Counted from the first letter of the stretch, positions 19,001 through 28,416 are shown. The stretch: DNA of 64,000 nt from JAIPDZ01 sp034522175 (GCA_034522175.1 JAXHLQ010000001.1:558001-622000), one strand, 5' to 3'. Translations and numbers: made by a program. Notes: generated by a model from the sequence alone, not told the origin.

Positions 19001-19692
19001 GCTGCGGCATTTGTGCGGCCAACTGTCCCCAGCGGGCCATCGACATGGTTCACTTCAGAGACACCCAGATCGCCGCGGCCATCGAGGCGGGGGGACAGAC
19101 GGTGATGGCCGATAAACAGGCAACACAGGCGGCAGTCCCCCGGTTCCAATTGGTATCCGGTTACCGTGTTGCGCCTGACCATCTGTATCATTTCGGCCAC
19201 TGCTGGGTGCGGCGGGATCCGGGAAATCGCCTGAGAATCGGCGTGGATGACTTTGCCGCAAAAACCCTCGGGCCTCCGGATCGTTTCAAGCTGCCGAGAG
19301 AGGGAGACACCGTCGTTCGCGATCGTGCGGCCGTGCAATGGTTCCGGAACGATCATCGCGCCCAATTCTTATCCCCCGTGACAGGGAAGGTCTTTGCCGT
19401 CAATCCAGTCATCAACACATCTCCTGACAGCGTATCCGAAGACCCTTACGAGGACGGATGGCTGATGGTGATCGAACCCGCTGTCATGAGCGTCGATGCG
19501 AAGCACCTGTACAACAGGGAATCTGTCACCCCCTGGATAGAGGACGAACATAAGACCTTAATGAAACTGCTCGGTCCGGAGTATGAGCGGCTTGCTGCCA
19601 CCGGCGGTGAGGCGTCAAAGGACCTCTTCGGCCGGCATCCCGAGATCGGATGGCGCAACCTGGTGAGCACGTTCTTGCATACCAATCCTTAA
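16051..19692 (+). CDS. hdrA: selenoprotein HdrA (double flavin domain) fused to a C-terminal GcvH-like domain
   Basis: 1213 residues when the in-frame TGA at 16228-16230 is read as Sec (residue 60). Context NDCAM-U-ILSPKLVEVGRH is the HdrA motif, where U replaces a cluster-ligand Cys. Order: FAD fingerprint VVGGGIAGIQASLDLAEAG, the Sec motif, a ferredoxin-like pair (CIACGECASKCP near 110; CRACEKFCP near 165), the rest of HdrA, a second FAD domain (IVGGGVAGMVAAQNLS near 600) without the Sec motif, two 4Fe-4S motifs (CIGCGLCEASCP, CKGCGICAANCP near 950-990), then from about 1030 a GcvH-like domain (YHFGHCWV, VGVDDFA-like, SPVTGKVFAVN) like the preceding protein. HdrA bifurcates electrons in Hdr/Mvh complexes. 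HdrB/C subunits are not encoded nearby. Start: ATG after AAGGAG. Confidence 0.9.
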
Positions 19693-19745
19693 ATAAGATC
19701 CTTTCCGGGAACCAAGCCGGGAGGGACGCACAGGGAGGGTGTCAT

Positions 19746-20510
19746 ATGACCAATACAAAAGACTCTTTTGAACCGCGCATTCTGGCCTTTTTATGCAACT
19801 GGTGCGCCTACGCGGGTGCGGATCTCGCCGGTGTATCCAGGGTTCAATACCCGCCGGCCCTTCGGGTCATTCGTATCATGTGTTCCGGTCGGGTGGACCC
19901 GGGATATGTGGTCAAGGGGCTGGAAAGCGGGTTTGACGGCGTCTTCGTTTCGGGGTGACACATCGGCGAATGCCATTACCTGTACGGTAATGTTCATGCG
20001 GCTGTGGAAATGAAAGTGGTGGCATCGCTCCTTTCCCTTTCCGGCATCGGCGAAGACCGGCTCTGTCTCAGATGGGTCAGTGCATCAGAGGGTCAGCTTT
20101 TTGCACAGTATGTGAAGGAATACAGCGAAACCGTTCAAAGCCTGGGGCCCTTTTACAAAGAAGATTTTGACATGCCGTTGAAGGCCGTGGGAAGGGCCCT
20201 GGAGACCCAGCGTCTCCGCTGGCTCATGGGGATGCAGCCCAAGCTGACGGACGGCGGAAACGTATATGGCGAAAAGGTGGACTCGGGGGTGTACGACCGG
20301 CTTCTCCATCAGATCTCAGAAGAGGAATATCAAAAGGCGCTGGTGCTGGAAGCCCTTGAGACGGGTCCCGGCTCCACACGCGAGATCGCGCTCAAAACGG
20401 GCCTTAAGATCTACGATGTGGCCCGCCGCGTCAACGAACTGGAACGGTCGCATCAGGCGGTCTTTGCCGGATTTGACGATCGAACCGCACGGTTCAGGCT
20501 GGCCTCATGA
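19746..20510 (+). CDS. mvhD: selenoprotein MvhD-like iron-sulfur subunit with C-terminal winged helix
   Basis: 254 residues when TGA 19956-19958 is read as Sec (residue 71): VFVSG-U-HIGECHYLYGN, where the family has GCHxGDCHY. The MvhD part (1-140) carries CNWC near the start and IMCSGRVDP, ligands of a [2Fe-2S] cluster that passes electrons to HdrA. The family is normally about 140 residues; here a further ~110 follow. The last ~65 (STREIALKTGLKIYDVARRV, then a basic wing) look like a winged helix, which is odd for an electron carrier. It sits between two hdrA genes with 53 and 74 base gaps, so it belongs to the same complex. The ATG at 19746 follows GGGAGGGTGTCAT. Confidence 0.88.
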
Positions 20511-20584
20511 CAGGCCCCTTTATGGGATACGCGCAAAAGACCAGGACTTTTCATAACCAATACAGAAGACGGGGGAATCTATCA

Positions 20585-23500
20585 ATGGCAGGAACAGCCA
20601 CAAATGGAAAAATCGGTTCGGTCATGATCGTGGGTGCCGGAATCGCCGGCATGCAGGCCGCACTGGATCTGGCGGATGCCGGGTTTTTTGTGCACCTGGT
20701 GGACCGCTCCCCGACCATTGGCGGCATCATGGCCCAGTTAGACAAGACATTTCCCACCAACGACTGTGCCATGTGAATCATCTCACCCAAACTGGTCGAG
20801 GTCGGCCGGCACTTGAACATCGAGGTGATGACCAATACGGAAGTGGAACGTCTTGAGGGTGAACCGGGGGACTTCAGGGTCACGCTGAGCACTCAGCCCC
20901 GGTACATCGATCCGGCCGTATGCACCGGTTGCGGCCAGTGCGGCCAGGTCTGTCCGGTCACCGCGGTGAACGAATTCGACTGCGGGCTGGATCTGAGGGC
21001 CGCCACCTTTATTCGCTATGCCCAGGCCGTCCCTCTCGCCTACAGCATCGACCGGGATCTGTGCATCGGGTGCGGCCTGTGTGAAAAGGTCTGCATGGCC
21101 GGCGCCATTCGGTATGACGACCGCGCCAGGGAAAGAGATTTGCAGGTGGGCGCCGTGATCCTGGCCACGGGAAATGAGGTGTTCGATCCCTCCACCCAGG
21201 TCCAATACGGGTATACGGAATCGCCCGACGTGGTCACCAGCATTGAATTTGAACGGATTCTGAGCGCTTCCGGGCCATACATGGGTCACCTGATGCGGCC
21301 CTACGACCGTGAGGAACCCCGTCGCATCGCCTGGATTCAATGCGTGGGATCCCGGTCGTCCCATGACGGCGGTCATCCCTATTGTTCGGCCGTCTGCTGC
21401 ATGTATGCCATCAAAGAGGCGGTGATCGCAAAAGAGCACGCCAGTCAGGACTTGGACGCCACCCTATTCTACATGGACATGCGCACCTGCGGGAAGGCGT
21501 TTGAGACCTACCGCGAGCGGGCAGAAGAGGAACACGGGGTGTCTTTCATCAGATCCAGGATCCATACCGTGGAACCGGTGGGTAACGGGGACCTCAAGAT
21601 CGTCTACGCCGATGAAAGCGGGGCACTGAAGAGTGAGATCTATAATCTGGTGGTGCTGTCCGTCGGCTTTCAGGTGGCCGAAGAAACCGTGGCCCTCGCC
21701 CAAAGGCTCCATGTGCCCCTCAACAAGAATCGGTTCGCCCAGACCGACGACTACGTGCCGGTCATGACCAACCGGCCGGGTGTGTATGTCTGCGGTGCCC
21801 TCCAGGGGCCGAAAGACATCCCGGAATCCGTGGTGGAAGCCTCTGCTGCAGCAGCGGTTTCCGAGGACCTTCTTCACACGGCCCGATGGTCAAGAACCCG
21901 GAACATTGAAATGCCCGAGGAGCACAATGTGGCGGGAGATCGTCCCCGCATCGGGGTATTTGTGTGCCAGTGCGGGATTAACATCGGCGGCATCGTCGAC
22001 ATCGCGTCGGTTCGGGAATATGCCGGGGGCCTTCCCTATGTGACCTACGTGGAGGATAACCTCTACACCTGCTCTCAGGATACCCAGGTCAAAATGGCCG
22101 AGGTCATCCGCGAACAGGGGATCAACCGGGTGGTAGTGGCCGCCTGTACCCCCAAGACCCACGAAGGCCTGTTCCAGGAAACCCTGCAGAACGCCGGCCT
22201 GAACAAGTACCTCTTCGAAATGGCCAACATCAGAAACCAGGATTCCTGGGTGCACAGCAATGATCCCGAGAGTGCCACTGAAAAAGCCAAGGATCTGGTG
22301 CGAATGGCCGTGGCCAAGGTCGGTCTACTGGAACCCCTTCAGGAGACCGAGCTCAATATGAACCCCGCAGGCCTGGTGATCGGCGGCGGGATGGCGGGGA
22401 TGACCGCTGCACGAAACCTGGCCACTCAAGGCTACGACGTCCATCTCGTGGAACGCTCCGACACCCTGGGCGGACAGGCGCGACGCCTTCATCAAACCTG
22501 GAAGGGAAAACCGGTCAGCGAGCACCTGGAACGAATTACAGCGGATATCGAGAATAACCCTCGCATCCATGTGCACCTTTTAAGTGAAATCGCCCATGTG
22601 GATGGATTTGTGGGCAACTTTTCAACGACGGTGCGAGAGAAAACCGGCCAAGACATCACCATCGATCATGGGGTTGCCGTTGTGGCCACCGGCGCAAAGG
22701 AATTTCAGACCGATGAATACTTGCACGGTAAGGATCCCAGAGTCCTGACCCATCAGGAACTGGACGGCATGCTGCGGGCAGAGGATCCAACGCTCAAAGC
22801 CATTCGCTCCGCCGCCTTCATCCAGTGTGTGGGATCCCGGGAACCAACGCGCCCCTATTGCTCCAGGGTGTGCTGCACCCATACCCTGAGAAGTGCGCTT
22901 CAGCTCAAGGAGCGTCAACCGGACATGGCCATCTACGTGCTCTATCGGGATCTGAGGACCTACGGCGAACGGGAAGATCTCTACAACGAGGCCCGGCAAA
23001 AGGGAATTGTGTTCATCCGATATGATCTTGCCCACAAGCCGAAAATCGAGGCCAAAGAGGAGGCCCTGGAGATCGAAGTCTGGGACCCGGTCCTTCAAAA
23101 CAGCATCCTCATCCGTACGGATCTGCTGGGCCTGGCCACTGCCATTGTACCCGAAGATAACCGGAAGCTGGCCCAGTTTTTCAAGCTTCCCGTGGGGGAG
23201 GATGGCTTTTTCGTGGAAGCCCATGCCAAACTGAGACCCGTCGATTTCTCCACTGACGGCGTATTTTTGTGCGGTTTGGCCCACTACCCCAAATCCATTG
23301 ATGAAAGCATTGCCCAGGCTCTGGCTGCCTCAGCCCGCGCCGCCACCTTCCTTGCCTCTGATAGTGTGCATGTGGGGGGGACGGTCGCTGAGGTCCAGGC
23401 AAACCTCTGCAGCCGGTGCGGCGTGTGTATCGACATCTGCTCCTTCAAAGCCCCGTTTTTCACTGAAGAGGGCCCTGCCGCCGTCAATGCAGCCCTCTGC

Positions 23501-23599
23501 AAGGGCTGCGGTCTTTGTGTTTCTTCCTGTCGAAGCGGCGCATTACGACTGAAGGGTTTTAATGACCAGCAGATGCTGGCCATGATTCAGCAGTGTTAA
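20585..23599 (+). CDS. hdrA: selenoprotein HdrA (double flavin domain), second copy
   Basis: 1004 residues when TGA 20774-20776 is read as Sec (residue 64), in the context NDCAM-U-IISPKLVEVGRH. Order: FAD fingerprint IVGAGIAGMQAALDLADAG, the Sec motif, ferredoxin motifs CTGCGQCGQVCP and CIGCGLCEKVCM, the HdrA body, a second flavin domain VIGGGMAGMTAARNLATQG (near 596), and C-terminal clusters CSRCGVCIDICSF and CKGCGLCVSSC. It lacks the GcvH-like tail of the first copy but otherwise matches it closely along the length, so the two arose by duplication. A pair of different HdrA units with one MvhD suggests a large flavin-based electron-transfer complex. Bases after both UGA codons are nearly identical, consistent with a shared SECIS structure. 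Confidence 0.9.
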
Positions 23600-23658
23600 G
23601 AATCCCAACCCGGCCATTGACGGAAGACCCGGTGTAGTGTATCCTGCCGGGGTACTGC

Positions 23659-23698
23659 TTTGACCCGATTTGACCCGATTTGACTCGATTTGAGCCGT
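23659..23698. repeat. four tandem 10-bp repeats (TTTGACCCGA)
   Basis: TTTGACCCGA occurs twice exactly, then TTTGACTCGA and TTTGAGCCGT, head to tail without spacers, 60 bases after the second hdrA and 60 bases before the histidine kinase start. The one-turn period would put identical contacts on one face of the DNA. It may be a regulator-binding array or replication slippage. Confidence 0.75.
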
Positions 23699-23757
23699 TC
23701 CTTCCGATGAAAACCCTGTACCTACTGGGAGGATAGAGGGAGACCCCCTAAACGGAT

Positions 23758-25293
23758 ATGCCCGGCGAGATAATCCCCATAAAACTGGCCATTGTGGGTG
23801 GTGGCAGGACCTGTGAATTTTTTCTTCAGTTTCTTCAGGAAAACTCCCTCCCTTTCATTGCCCCGGAAATCGCCTGCGTCTGCGATCTCAATGAAGACGC
23901 CATCGGGATGGAACTGGCCCGGGACATGGGCATTTCCACCACAACCGATCTCCAGGAGATCTTTGACATTCAAGGGCTTCACGGCATCATTGAGCTGACC
24001 AACGACAGACAGGTCCTCCTGGAGCTGTTGCGTCGACGACCCCGGGGTCTCTGGGTGCTGGAACACAATATCGGCCGGCTCTTAAAAACCCTTTTTTCCA
24101 CCACCCAGAACCTTTATTCCACGAGAGAACAGGCCAATCTCAACCGGGCCATGTCGGAAATCCTCCTTTACCAATCCCATGAGCCGATCCTGTTACTGGA
24201 CCCCAGCTTCACGGTGATCGAGGCCAATGATGGGTACTTGGACGCCATGGGCAAGTCAAGACACGAGGCTGTGGGCCGAAAGTGCTATGAGGTCATTTAT
24301 GGGTTCACCTCTCCCTGTTATCAGTGGCAGCCGGAAATGAGCTGTCCCATGCTGGAGACGCTCCAAACCGGTGAGGTGGCCAAGGTCATTCGAGAGCAGG
24401 AAATGGCAGGGGGTCAGCGCACCTACTGCAATCTGGAGACCTATCCCATCAAGAACGCGGACAACGAGATTGTCCGCGTCGTGGAGATTCGAACGGAGAT
24501 CACAGAGGAACTCCCTTCACGGTGGGAAAAGCGGCTGCGGGAGTTGAAGACCAACCTCGGCAATGTGGTCAAGGAAGATCGCATGCTCACCCTGGGGAAG
24601 CTTTCCGCCAGTTGTGCGCATGAGATCAACAATCCCATCCAGGGTCTGTTGACCTTCGGGTCTCTGATGCAGTCAATTCTGGATAAGGGGCCCCCGTCAT
24701 CCAGGGACCTCGACGATTTCAGGAACTACCTGAATCTCATGTGCAGCGAACTGGAGCGTTGCGGCAAAATTGTCTCCGGCCTCCTCTCCTTCGCCAGGGA
24801 ATCCAGCACGGATGCAAAGGAGATCGACATCAATGACGTCCTCCAATCGGTCATCACGCTCACCAAACACCATATGCAACTGCAGGACATCGACCTGAGA
24901 CTTGAAATCTTCCCGCAGTCCCTTTACGTAAAGGGGGACGTGAATCAGCTGCAGCAGTGCTTCTTAAATCTGGTTTTCAATGCCATCGATGCCTCGACCG
25001 GGGGCGGGATCATCACTCTCGCCTCAAGAAAGGACACGGCCTCGAGAAGGGCCGAGGTCATTGTACAAGATCAGGGATGTGGGATACCGAAGCCACACCT
25101 GGATAACATCTTTGATCCCTTTTTCACCACAAAGGACCAGGGAGAGGGGACGGGCCTGGGACTTTCCATCGTTTACGGCATTGTCCGCACGCATCACGGG
25201 GACATCTCGGTGACGAGCGAACCCGGTAAAGGTGCGACATTTCGCGTGTGGTTCCCGCTCAACGATAAAGACCAAACCAAGGACACGGCATGA
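23758..25293 (+). CDS. histidine kinase with N-terminal Rossmann-like domain and PAS
   Basis: 511 residues, no transmembrane segment, so cytosolic. N-terminal ~120 residues look like a nucleotide-binding Rossmann fold: IKLAIVGGGRTCEFFLQFL, an acidic strand end ACVCDLNEDAIG, and GISTTTDLQEIF. A PAS domain follows (about 135-260: PILLLDPSFTVIEANDGYLD, with CYEVIYGF and CPMLE cysteines). Then HisKA with the phospho-acceptor His in SCAHEINNPIQGLL and HATPase (N box VFNAIDAS, DQGCGIP, GTGLGLSIVYG). It overlaps the next gene by four bases, so the regulator at 25290 is its partner. A nucleotide-sensing kinase beside hdr genes suggests redox or NAD(H)-linked control; that is inference. Confidence 0.88.
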   Translation: MPGEIIPIKLAIVGGGRTCEFFLQFLQENSLPFIAPEIACVCDLNEDAIGMELARDMGISTTTDLQEIFDIQGLHGIIELTNDRQVLLELLRRRPRGLWVLEHNIGRLLKTLFSTTQNLYSTREQANLNRAMSEILLYQSHEPILLLDPSFTVIEANDGYLDAMGKSRHEAVGRKCYEVIYGFTSPCYQWQPEMSCPMLETLQTGEVAKVIREQEMAGGQRTYCNLETYPIKNADNEIVRVVEIRTEITEELPSRWEKRLRELKTNLGNVVKEDRMLTLGKLSASCAHEINNPIQGLLTFGSLMQSILDKGPPSSRDLDDFRNYLNLMCSELERCGKIVSGLLSFARESSTDAKEIDINDVLQSVITLTKHHMQLQDIDLRLEIFPQSLYVKGDVNQLQQCFLNLVFNAIDASTGGGIITLASRKDTASRRAEVIVQDQGCGIPKPHLDNIFDPFFTTKDQGEGTGLGLSIVYGIVRTHHGDISVTSEPGKGATFRVWFPLNDKDQTKDTA

Positions 25294-26636
25294 ACAAATC
25301 CATGAGAATTATGGTGGTGGACGACGAGATGATCGTCCGAGAGTCTCTCTTTCACTGGTTCGAGAAATCCGGCCACGCCGTGGAGACTGCCGCTTCCGGC
25401 TTCGAGGCCATCAAGAAGCTGGAGGAAAGGCCCTTTGATCTCCTCTTTGTGGATATCAAGATGCCCAAGATGGGAGGCATGGAACTCCTTGAAAAGGTCA
25501 AAGTGGAATACCCGGAGACCGACGTGGTGATCATTACGGCCTATGGATCCATCGAATCCGCGGTCGAGGCCATGAAAAAGGGGGCGAGCGACTACCTCCT
25601 TAAACCCTTCAAACCGGATCAGATGAACCTGGTTCTGGAAAAAATCACCAACCAGCGCAAAATGGCCACCCACTACCAGTATGTCAAGGGCGTGCTGGAA
25701 CAGATGACGCGGTTTGATGACATTATCGGCCAGGCCAGGCCCATGAAGGAGATCTTTGCCATGATCACGGAGGTGGCGCAGAGCGATGCCTCCGTACTGA
25801 TTACCGGGGAAACCGGCACCGGAAAGGAACTGGTGGCCAAGGCCATCCACTCCAAGAGCGCACGCGCCAACGGGCCTTTTATCGCCATCAATTGTGGTGC
25901 CTTGCCTGAAAACCTCCTCGAGACCGAACTTTACGGACACCAGAAAGGGGCCTTCACCGGCGCGGATCGTGCCCGGAAGGGATTTCTGGAAGTGGCTTCG
26001 GGCGGCACGCTCTTCCTTGATGAAATCGGGGAAATCAGTGCAAAGATGCAGGTGGATCTATTGCGGGTGTTGGAGGAGCGGAAAATCGTCCGCATTGGGG
26101 ATCGAAATGAAGTGGACGTGGACTTCCGGCTGATTTCATCCACCTGCCGAAACCTTGAGGAGGCCGTGGAACGGGGGGATTTCCGGGAGGATTTTCTCTA
26201 TCGCATCAAGGTCATTAAGATCCACATCCCGCCGCTCAGGGAACGGAAAGAGGATATCCCGCTGCTCGTACGTCACTTCCTCAATAAATACAGCCACCAG
26301 ACCACCAAACAGGTGGATCACGTCAGTAAAGACGCATTGGCCATGCTTTCCACCTACCACTGGCCGGGAAACGTTCGCGAGTTGGAGAATGCCATCGAAA
26401 GGGCGGTGGTCCTTTCCAAATCGAGGACCCTCAAGGCCGATGACTTCGCCTTCCTGCAGCCCGGCACCGGCACCCATGCAAAACCGCAGACCCTGCGGGA
26501 AAGGGAGCGGAATTACATCCGGGAAATCCTGGAATCCCAGGATTGGAATGTCACACAGTCCGCCAAGATACTGGGAATAAACCGTGTCACCCTTCACAAG
26601 ATGATCAACCGGTATGATCTGAAGCGAACCCGGTAA
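25290..26636 (+). CDS. NtrC-family sigma-54 response regulator
   Basis: 448 residues. Receiver domain 1-120 with acidic pocket VVDDE, phospho-Asp in LLFVDIKMPKMGG and the Lys of YLLKPF. AAA+ domain with Walker A GETGTGKE, the sigma-54-contacting loop GAFTGA, Walker B GTLFLDEIGE and WPGNVRELENAIER. C-terminal Fis-type HTH (WNVTQSAKILGINRVTLHKM). It activates sigma-54 promoters when phosphorylated by the overlapping kinase gene. I found no convincing -24/-12 site directly before the hdr genes, so its target may be elsewhere. Confidence 0.95.
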   Translation: MNKSMRIMVVDDEMIVRESLFHWFEKSGHAVETAASGFEAIKKLEERPFDLLFVDIKMPKMGGMELLEKVKVEYPETDVVIITAYGSIESAVEAMKKGASDYLLKPFKPDQMNLVLEKITNQRKMATHYQYVKGVLEQMTRFDDIIGQARPMKEIFAMITEVAQSDASVLITGETGTGKELVAKAIHSKSARANGPFIAINCGALPENLLETELYGHQKGAFTGADRARKGFLEVASGGTLFLDEIGEISAKMQVDLLRVLEERKIVRIGDRNEVDVDFRLISSTCRNLEEAVERGDFREDFLYRIKVIKIHIPPLRERKEDIPLLVRHFLNKYSHQTTKQVDHVSKDALAMLSTYHWPGNVRELENAIERAVVLSKSRTLKADDFAFLQPGTGTHAKPQTLRERERNYIREILESQDWNVTQSAKILGINRVTLHKMINRYDLKRTR

Positions 26637-26664
26637 GTGAACGTCTTGAAATCGACTCCGGGCA

Positions 26665-27234
26665 TTGTGGGAAAAGGGGGTGCTCATCGTCCCCATCGGT
26701 CGCGTCCCCGATGTTGCGTGTAAGGCCGTCATCCCCCACATCCGAACGCTTTTTCATCTCGATGCCGACATCCTGCCACCCCTCCCCGAAGCCCATTACG
26801 CCCATGACACCGTCAGGGACCAGTACAATGCCGCCCATATTCTGCATCGGCTCGAGACGCGATTTGAGCGCACCCCTCTAAAGATTCTTGGGGTGGTCAA
26901 TGTGGATCTCTTCATTCCGGTCTTCACCCATGTCTTTGGCGAAGCACGGGAGGGGGGGCAATGTGCATTGGTATCCCTGTATCGGCTCAGAGATCGGCTG
27001 AATCAGACGCGGCCCTCCCAGGACCTGATCCTGGAACGGACCGTGAAGGTCGCGCTTCACGAGCTCTCCCATCTCTTCAGTATAACGCACTGCACCCATG
27101 CCGGCTGCATCATGCATTTCTCCATGAACCTTAAGGATTTAGACGACACCCCCCTTGAATTCTGCAAATACTGCGACGCCTTTCTGAAGGCGGCCATCCA
27201 CCGGTTCGCTTCTGCAGGGTCGTCCGGCAGATGA
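26665..27234 (+). CDS. archaemetzincin-like zinc metalloprotease
   Basis: About 189 residues. The zinc site HELSHLFSITHCTHAGCIMHF matches the archaemetzincin signature HExxHxxxxxHC-x4-CxM, and a second Cys pair follows (FCKYCDAFL). The start is uncertain: TTG at 26665 or GTG at 26680; the protein proper begins VLIVPIGRVPD. It is 28 bases after the response regulator on the same strand and may share its transcript. Substrates of bacterial archaemetzincins are unknown. Confidence 0.85.
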   Translation: MWEKGVLIVPIGRVPDVACKAVIPHIRTLFHLDADILPPLPEAHYAHDTVRDQYNAAHILHRLETRFERTPLKILGVVNVDLFIPVFTHVFGEAREGGQCALVSLYRLRDRLNQTRPSQDLILERTVKVALHELSHLFSITHCTHAGCIMHFSMNLKDLDDTPLEFCKYCDAFLKAAIHRFASAGSSGR

Positions 27235-27664
27235 GATTTCGGGGGCTGGGGGATGGCTATGTTAGGTCCTGCTTTTGGAAACCAAGCCGTGTGAAATAAG
27301 TTTCGGGTATGAACTCCGGGCGTTTGTAGAAGTGCCAGTAGCAGGGGTCGGCCGCATCATCCAGGTCTCCTGAGTGGAGCGGCAGAGTTTATAGACCGCT
27401 TCCTCCCCCTGCTGCTCGGCCACACGCGTTGGCGGACCCGCGGGGATGAACGGGTCAATCGCAACAACCACCCGATCCGGCCTTTCTGGATGCGGTCCTA
27501 GCCGAAGAGCGCGGCTGGCGGGAGCTGTCTGTTCCCTCCATGAGCATGGTTGCGTTCAGGCACGAGATTCTCACGGAGCCACCGTCGATTTCGGATTTCA
27601 GATTTCGAATTGCGGATTGAAAGGCGGTTTTACGAAAGCATTCAACATCCAAAAATCCGCAATC
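27235..27664. other. intergenic region with left hairpin repeat of the four-helix-bundle cassette
   Basis: 430 bases in which I find no gene; short frames here resemble nothing I know. Its right part (27590-27684) is made of AATTGCGGATT and AATCCGCAAT units in both orientations (27613-27623 against 27654-27664 and 27671-27681), which can fold into a hairpin. The repeat also encodes the last codons and the stop of the leftward gene that follows. Confidence 0.55.
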
Positions 27665-28051
27665 TCAAATCCGCAATTTTTTTGATCGAGCGGTTTTTAT
27701 GGAGGAGACGACCATTGAAAGGATCTCAATTGCCTCGTTTTTCAGATCGACCAGGCGTTTTTCGTCCATCAACCTGGCTTCGACGATCAGTTCCATCCAG
27801 TAGATGGATTCATCGCATTCCTCTTCGACAATGGCCATTTTGGCAACAAAGTCGGCGGGAGATTTGGCGCGACAGGCAGCGCGATAGTTCGCCCCGACCG
27901 AGGTGCCGCACCGGAGCAACTGGTTTCCGATCACCTTCGCGGTCTGGTTTTGCGGCAACGTTTCCACCAACCGGATTACCCTGATCGCGAAGGCTTTGCT
28001 TCTGTTTTTGAATTCATCCGCGTTCATGGAGGCAGCATATGACATCTTCAT
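27665..28051 (-). CDS. four-helix-bundle protein (23S rRNA intervening-sequence protein family)
   Basis: 128 residues read leftward; an internal Met at residue 9 (MNADEFKNRSKAF) may be the true start. The signature RVIRLVETLPQNQTAKVIGN then QLLRCGTSVGANYRAACRAK and ESIYWMELIVEARL identifies the S23/IVP four-helix-bundle family. Such genes occur inside 23S rRNA insertions, near retroelements, or alone as here; no reverse transcriptase or rRNA is near. The last residues (KKLRI-stop) are encoded by the flanking ATCCGCAAT repeat. It is oriented against all its neighbours. Function unknown. Confidence 0.85.
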   Translation of the reverse strand: MKMSYAASMNADEFKNRSKAFAIRVIRLVETLPQNQTAKVIGNQLLRCGTSVGANYRAACRAKSPADFVAKMAIVEEECDESIYWMELIVEARLMDEKRLVDLKNEAIEILSMVVSSIKTARSKKLRI

Positions 28052-28061
28052 TCAATCCTCA

Positions 28062-28166
28062 ACCTTCCAATTGCGGATTTCGGATTGGCGATTGTGGATT
28101 GAAAACGCCATTGAGTTTGACCCTGCGACCAAAATCCGCAATCCGCAATCATCAATCCACAATCGA
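28062..28166. repeat. right hairpin repeat of the four-helix-bundle cassette
   Basis: CCAATTGCGGATTTCGG with CGATTGTGGATTG on one side, and AATCCGCAATCCGCAATC with AATCCACAATCG on the other (from 28132), separated by about 40 bases. The arms are inverted, so the region can fold into a long stem. With the left copy it brackets the gene at 27665-28051. The rest of the interval to 28388 holds no recognisable gene. Confidence 0.6.
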
Positions 28167-28388
28167 ATCTCCCGCCTGCCCGCCTGGAGGGATTCCGCCT
28201 GGCGGTCTCAGCCTGTACCGCAGGGTATTGGTTCCTACCCTTTCCCGTGGAGTTGTCTTCCCGGTTTGGCTGTACGTGGGAACGGACTCCACCTTGATCC
28301 GGTCCACTCTCACCGGAAGTTCCAGTTGGCAATCCGAGATTTAGCAGGCCAAAGTCGGACAAAGACCCAACACAGTCGGAAAAACGGG

Positions 28389-28416
28389 TTGACAATGGCC
28401 ATTATCCTGGTATATT
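28389..28416 (+). promoter_or_regulatory. sigma-70-type promoter for the HTH/RtcR-like operon
   Basis: TTGACA at 28389-28394 and TATATT at 28411-28416, 16-base spacer. It lies about 125 bases before the HTH gene. A constitutive promoter for the activator gene fits the usual arrangement of bEBP-controlled loci. Confidence 0.6.

Noticed and set aside
16228..20776. The TGA codons at 16228, 19956 and 20774 read as stops, giving truncated or pseudogene hdrA/mvhD.
   Set aside because: In each case the same frame continues with family sequence on both sides, the TGA replaces a known redox Cys, and no other stop interrupts it. Three identical accidents in one operon are implausible; Sec recoding explains all.
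23659..23698. CRISPR-like array.
   Set aside because: The 10-base units are tandem without spacers, and no cas genes are present. No CRISPR array is seen anywhere in the window.
27665..28051. Accessory protein (Avd) of a diversity-generating retroelement.
   Set aside because: No reverse transcriptase, template repeat or variable repeat is near; it is better left as a stand-alone four-helix-bundle protein.
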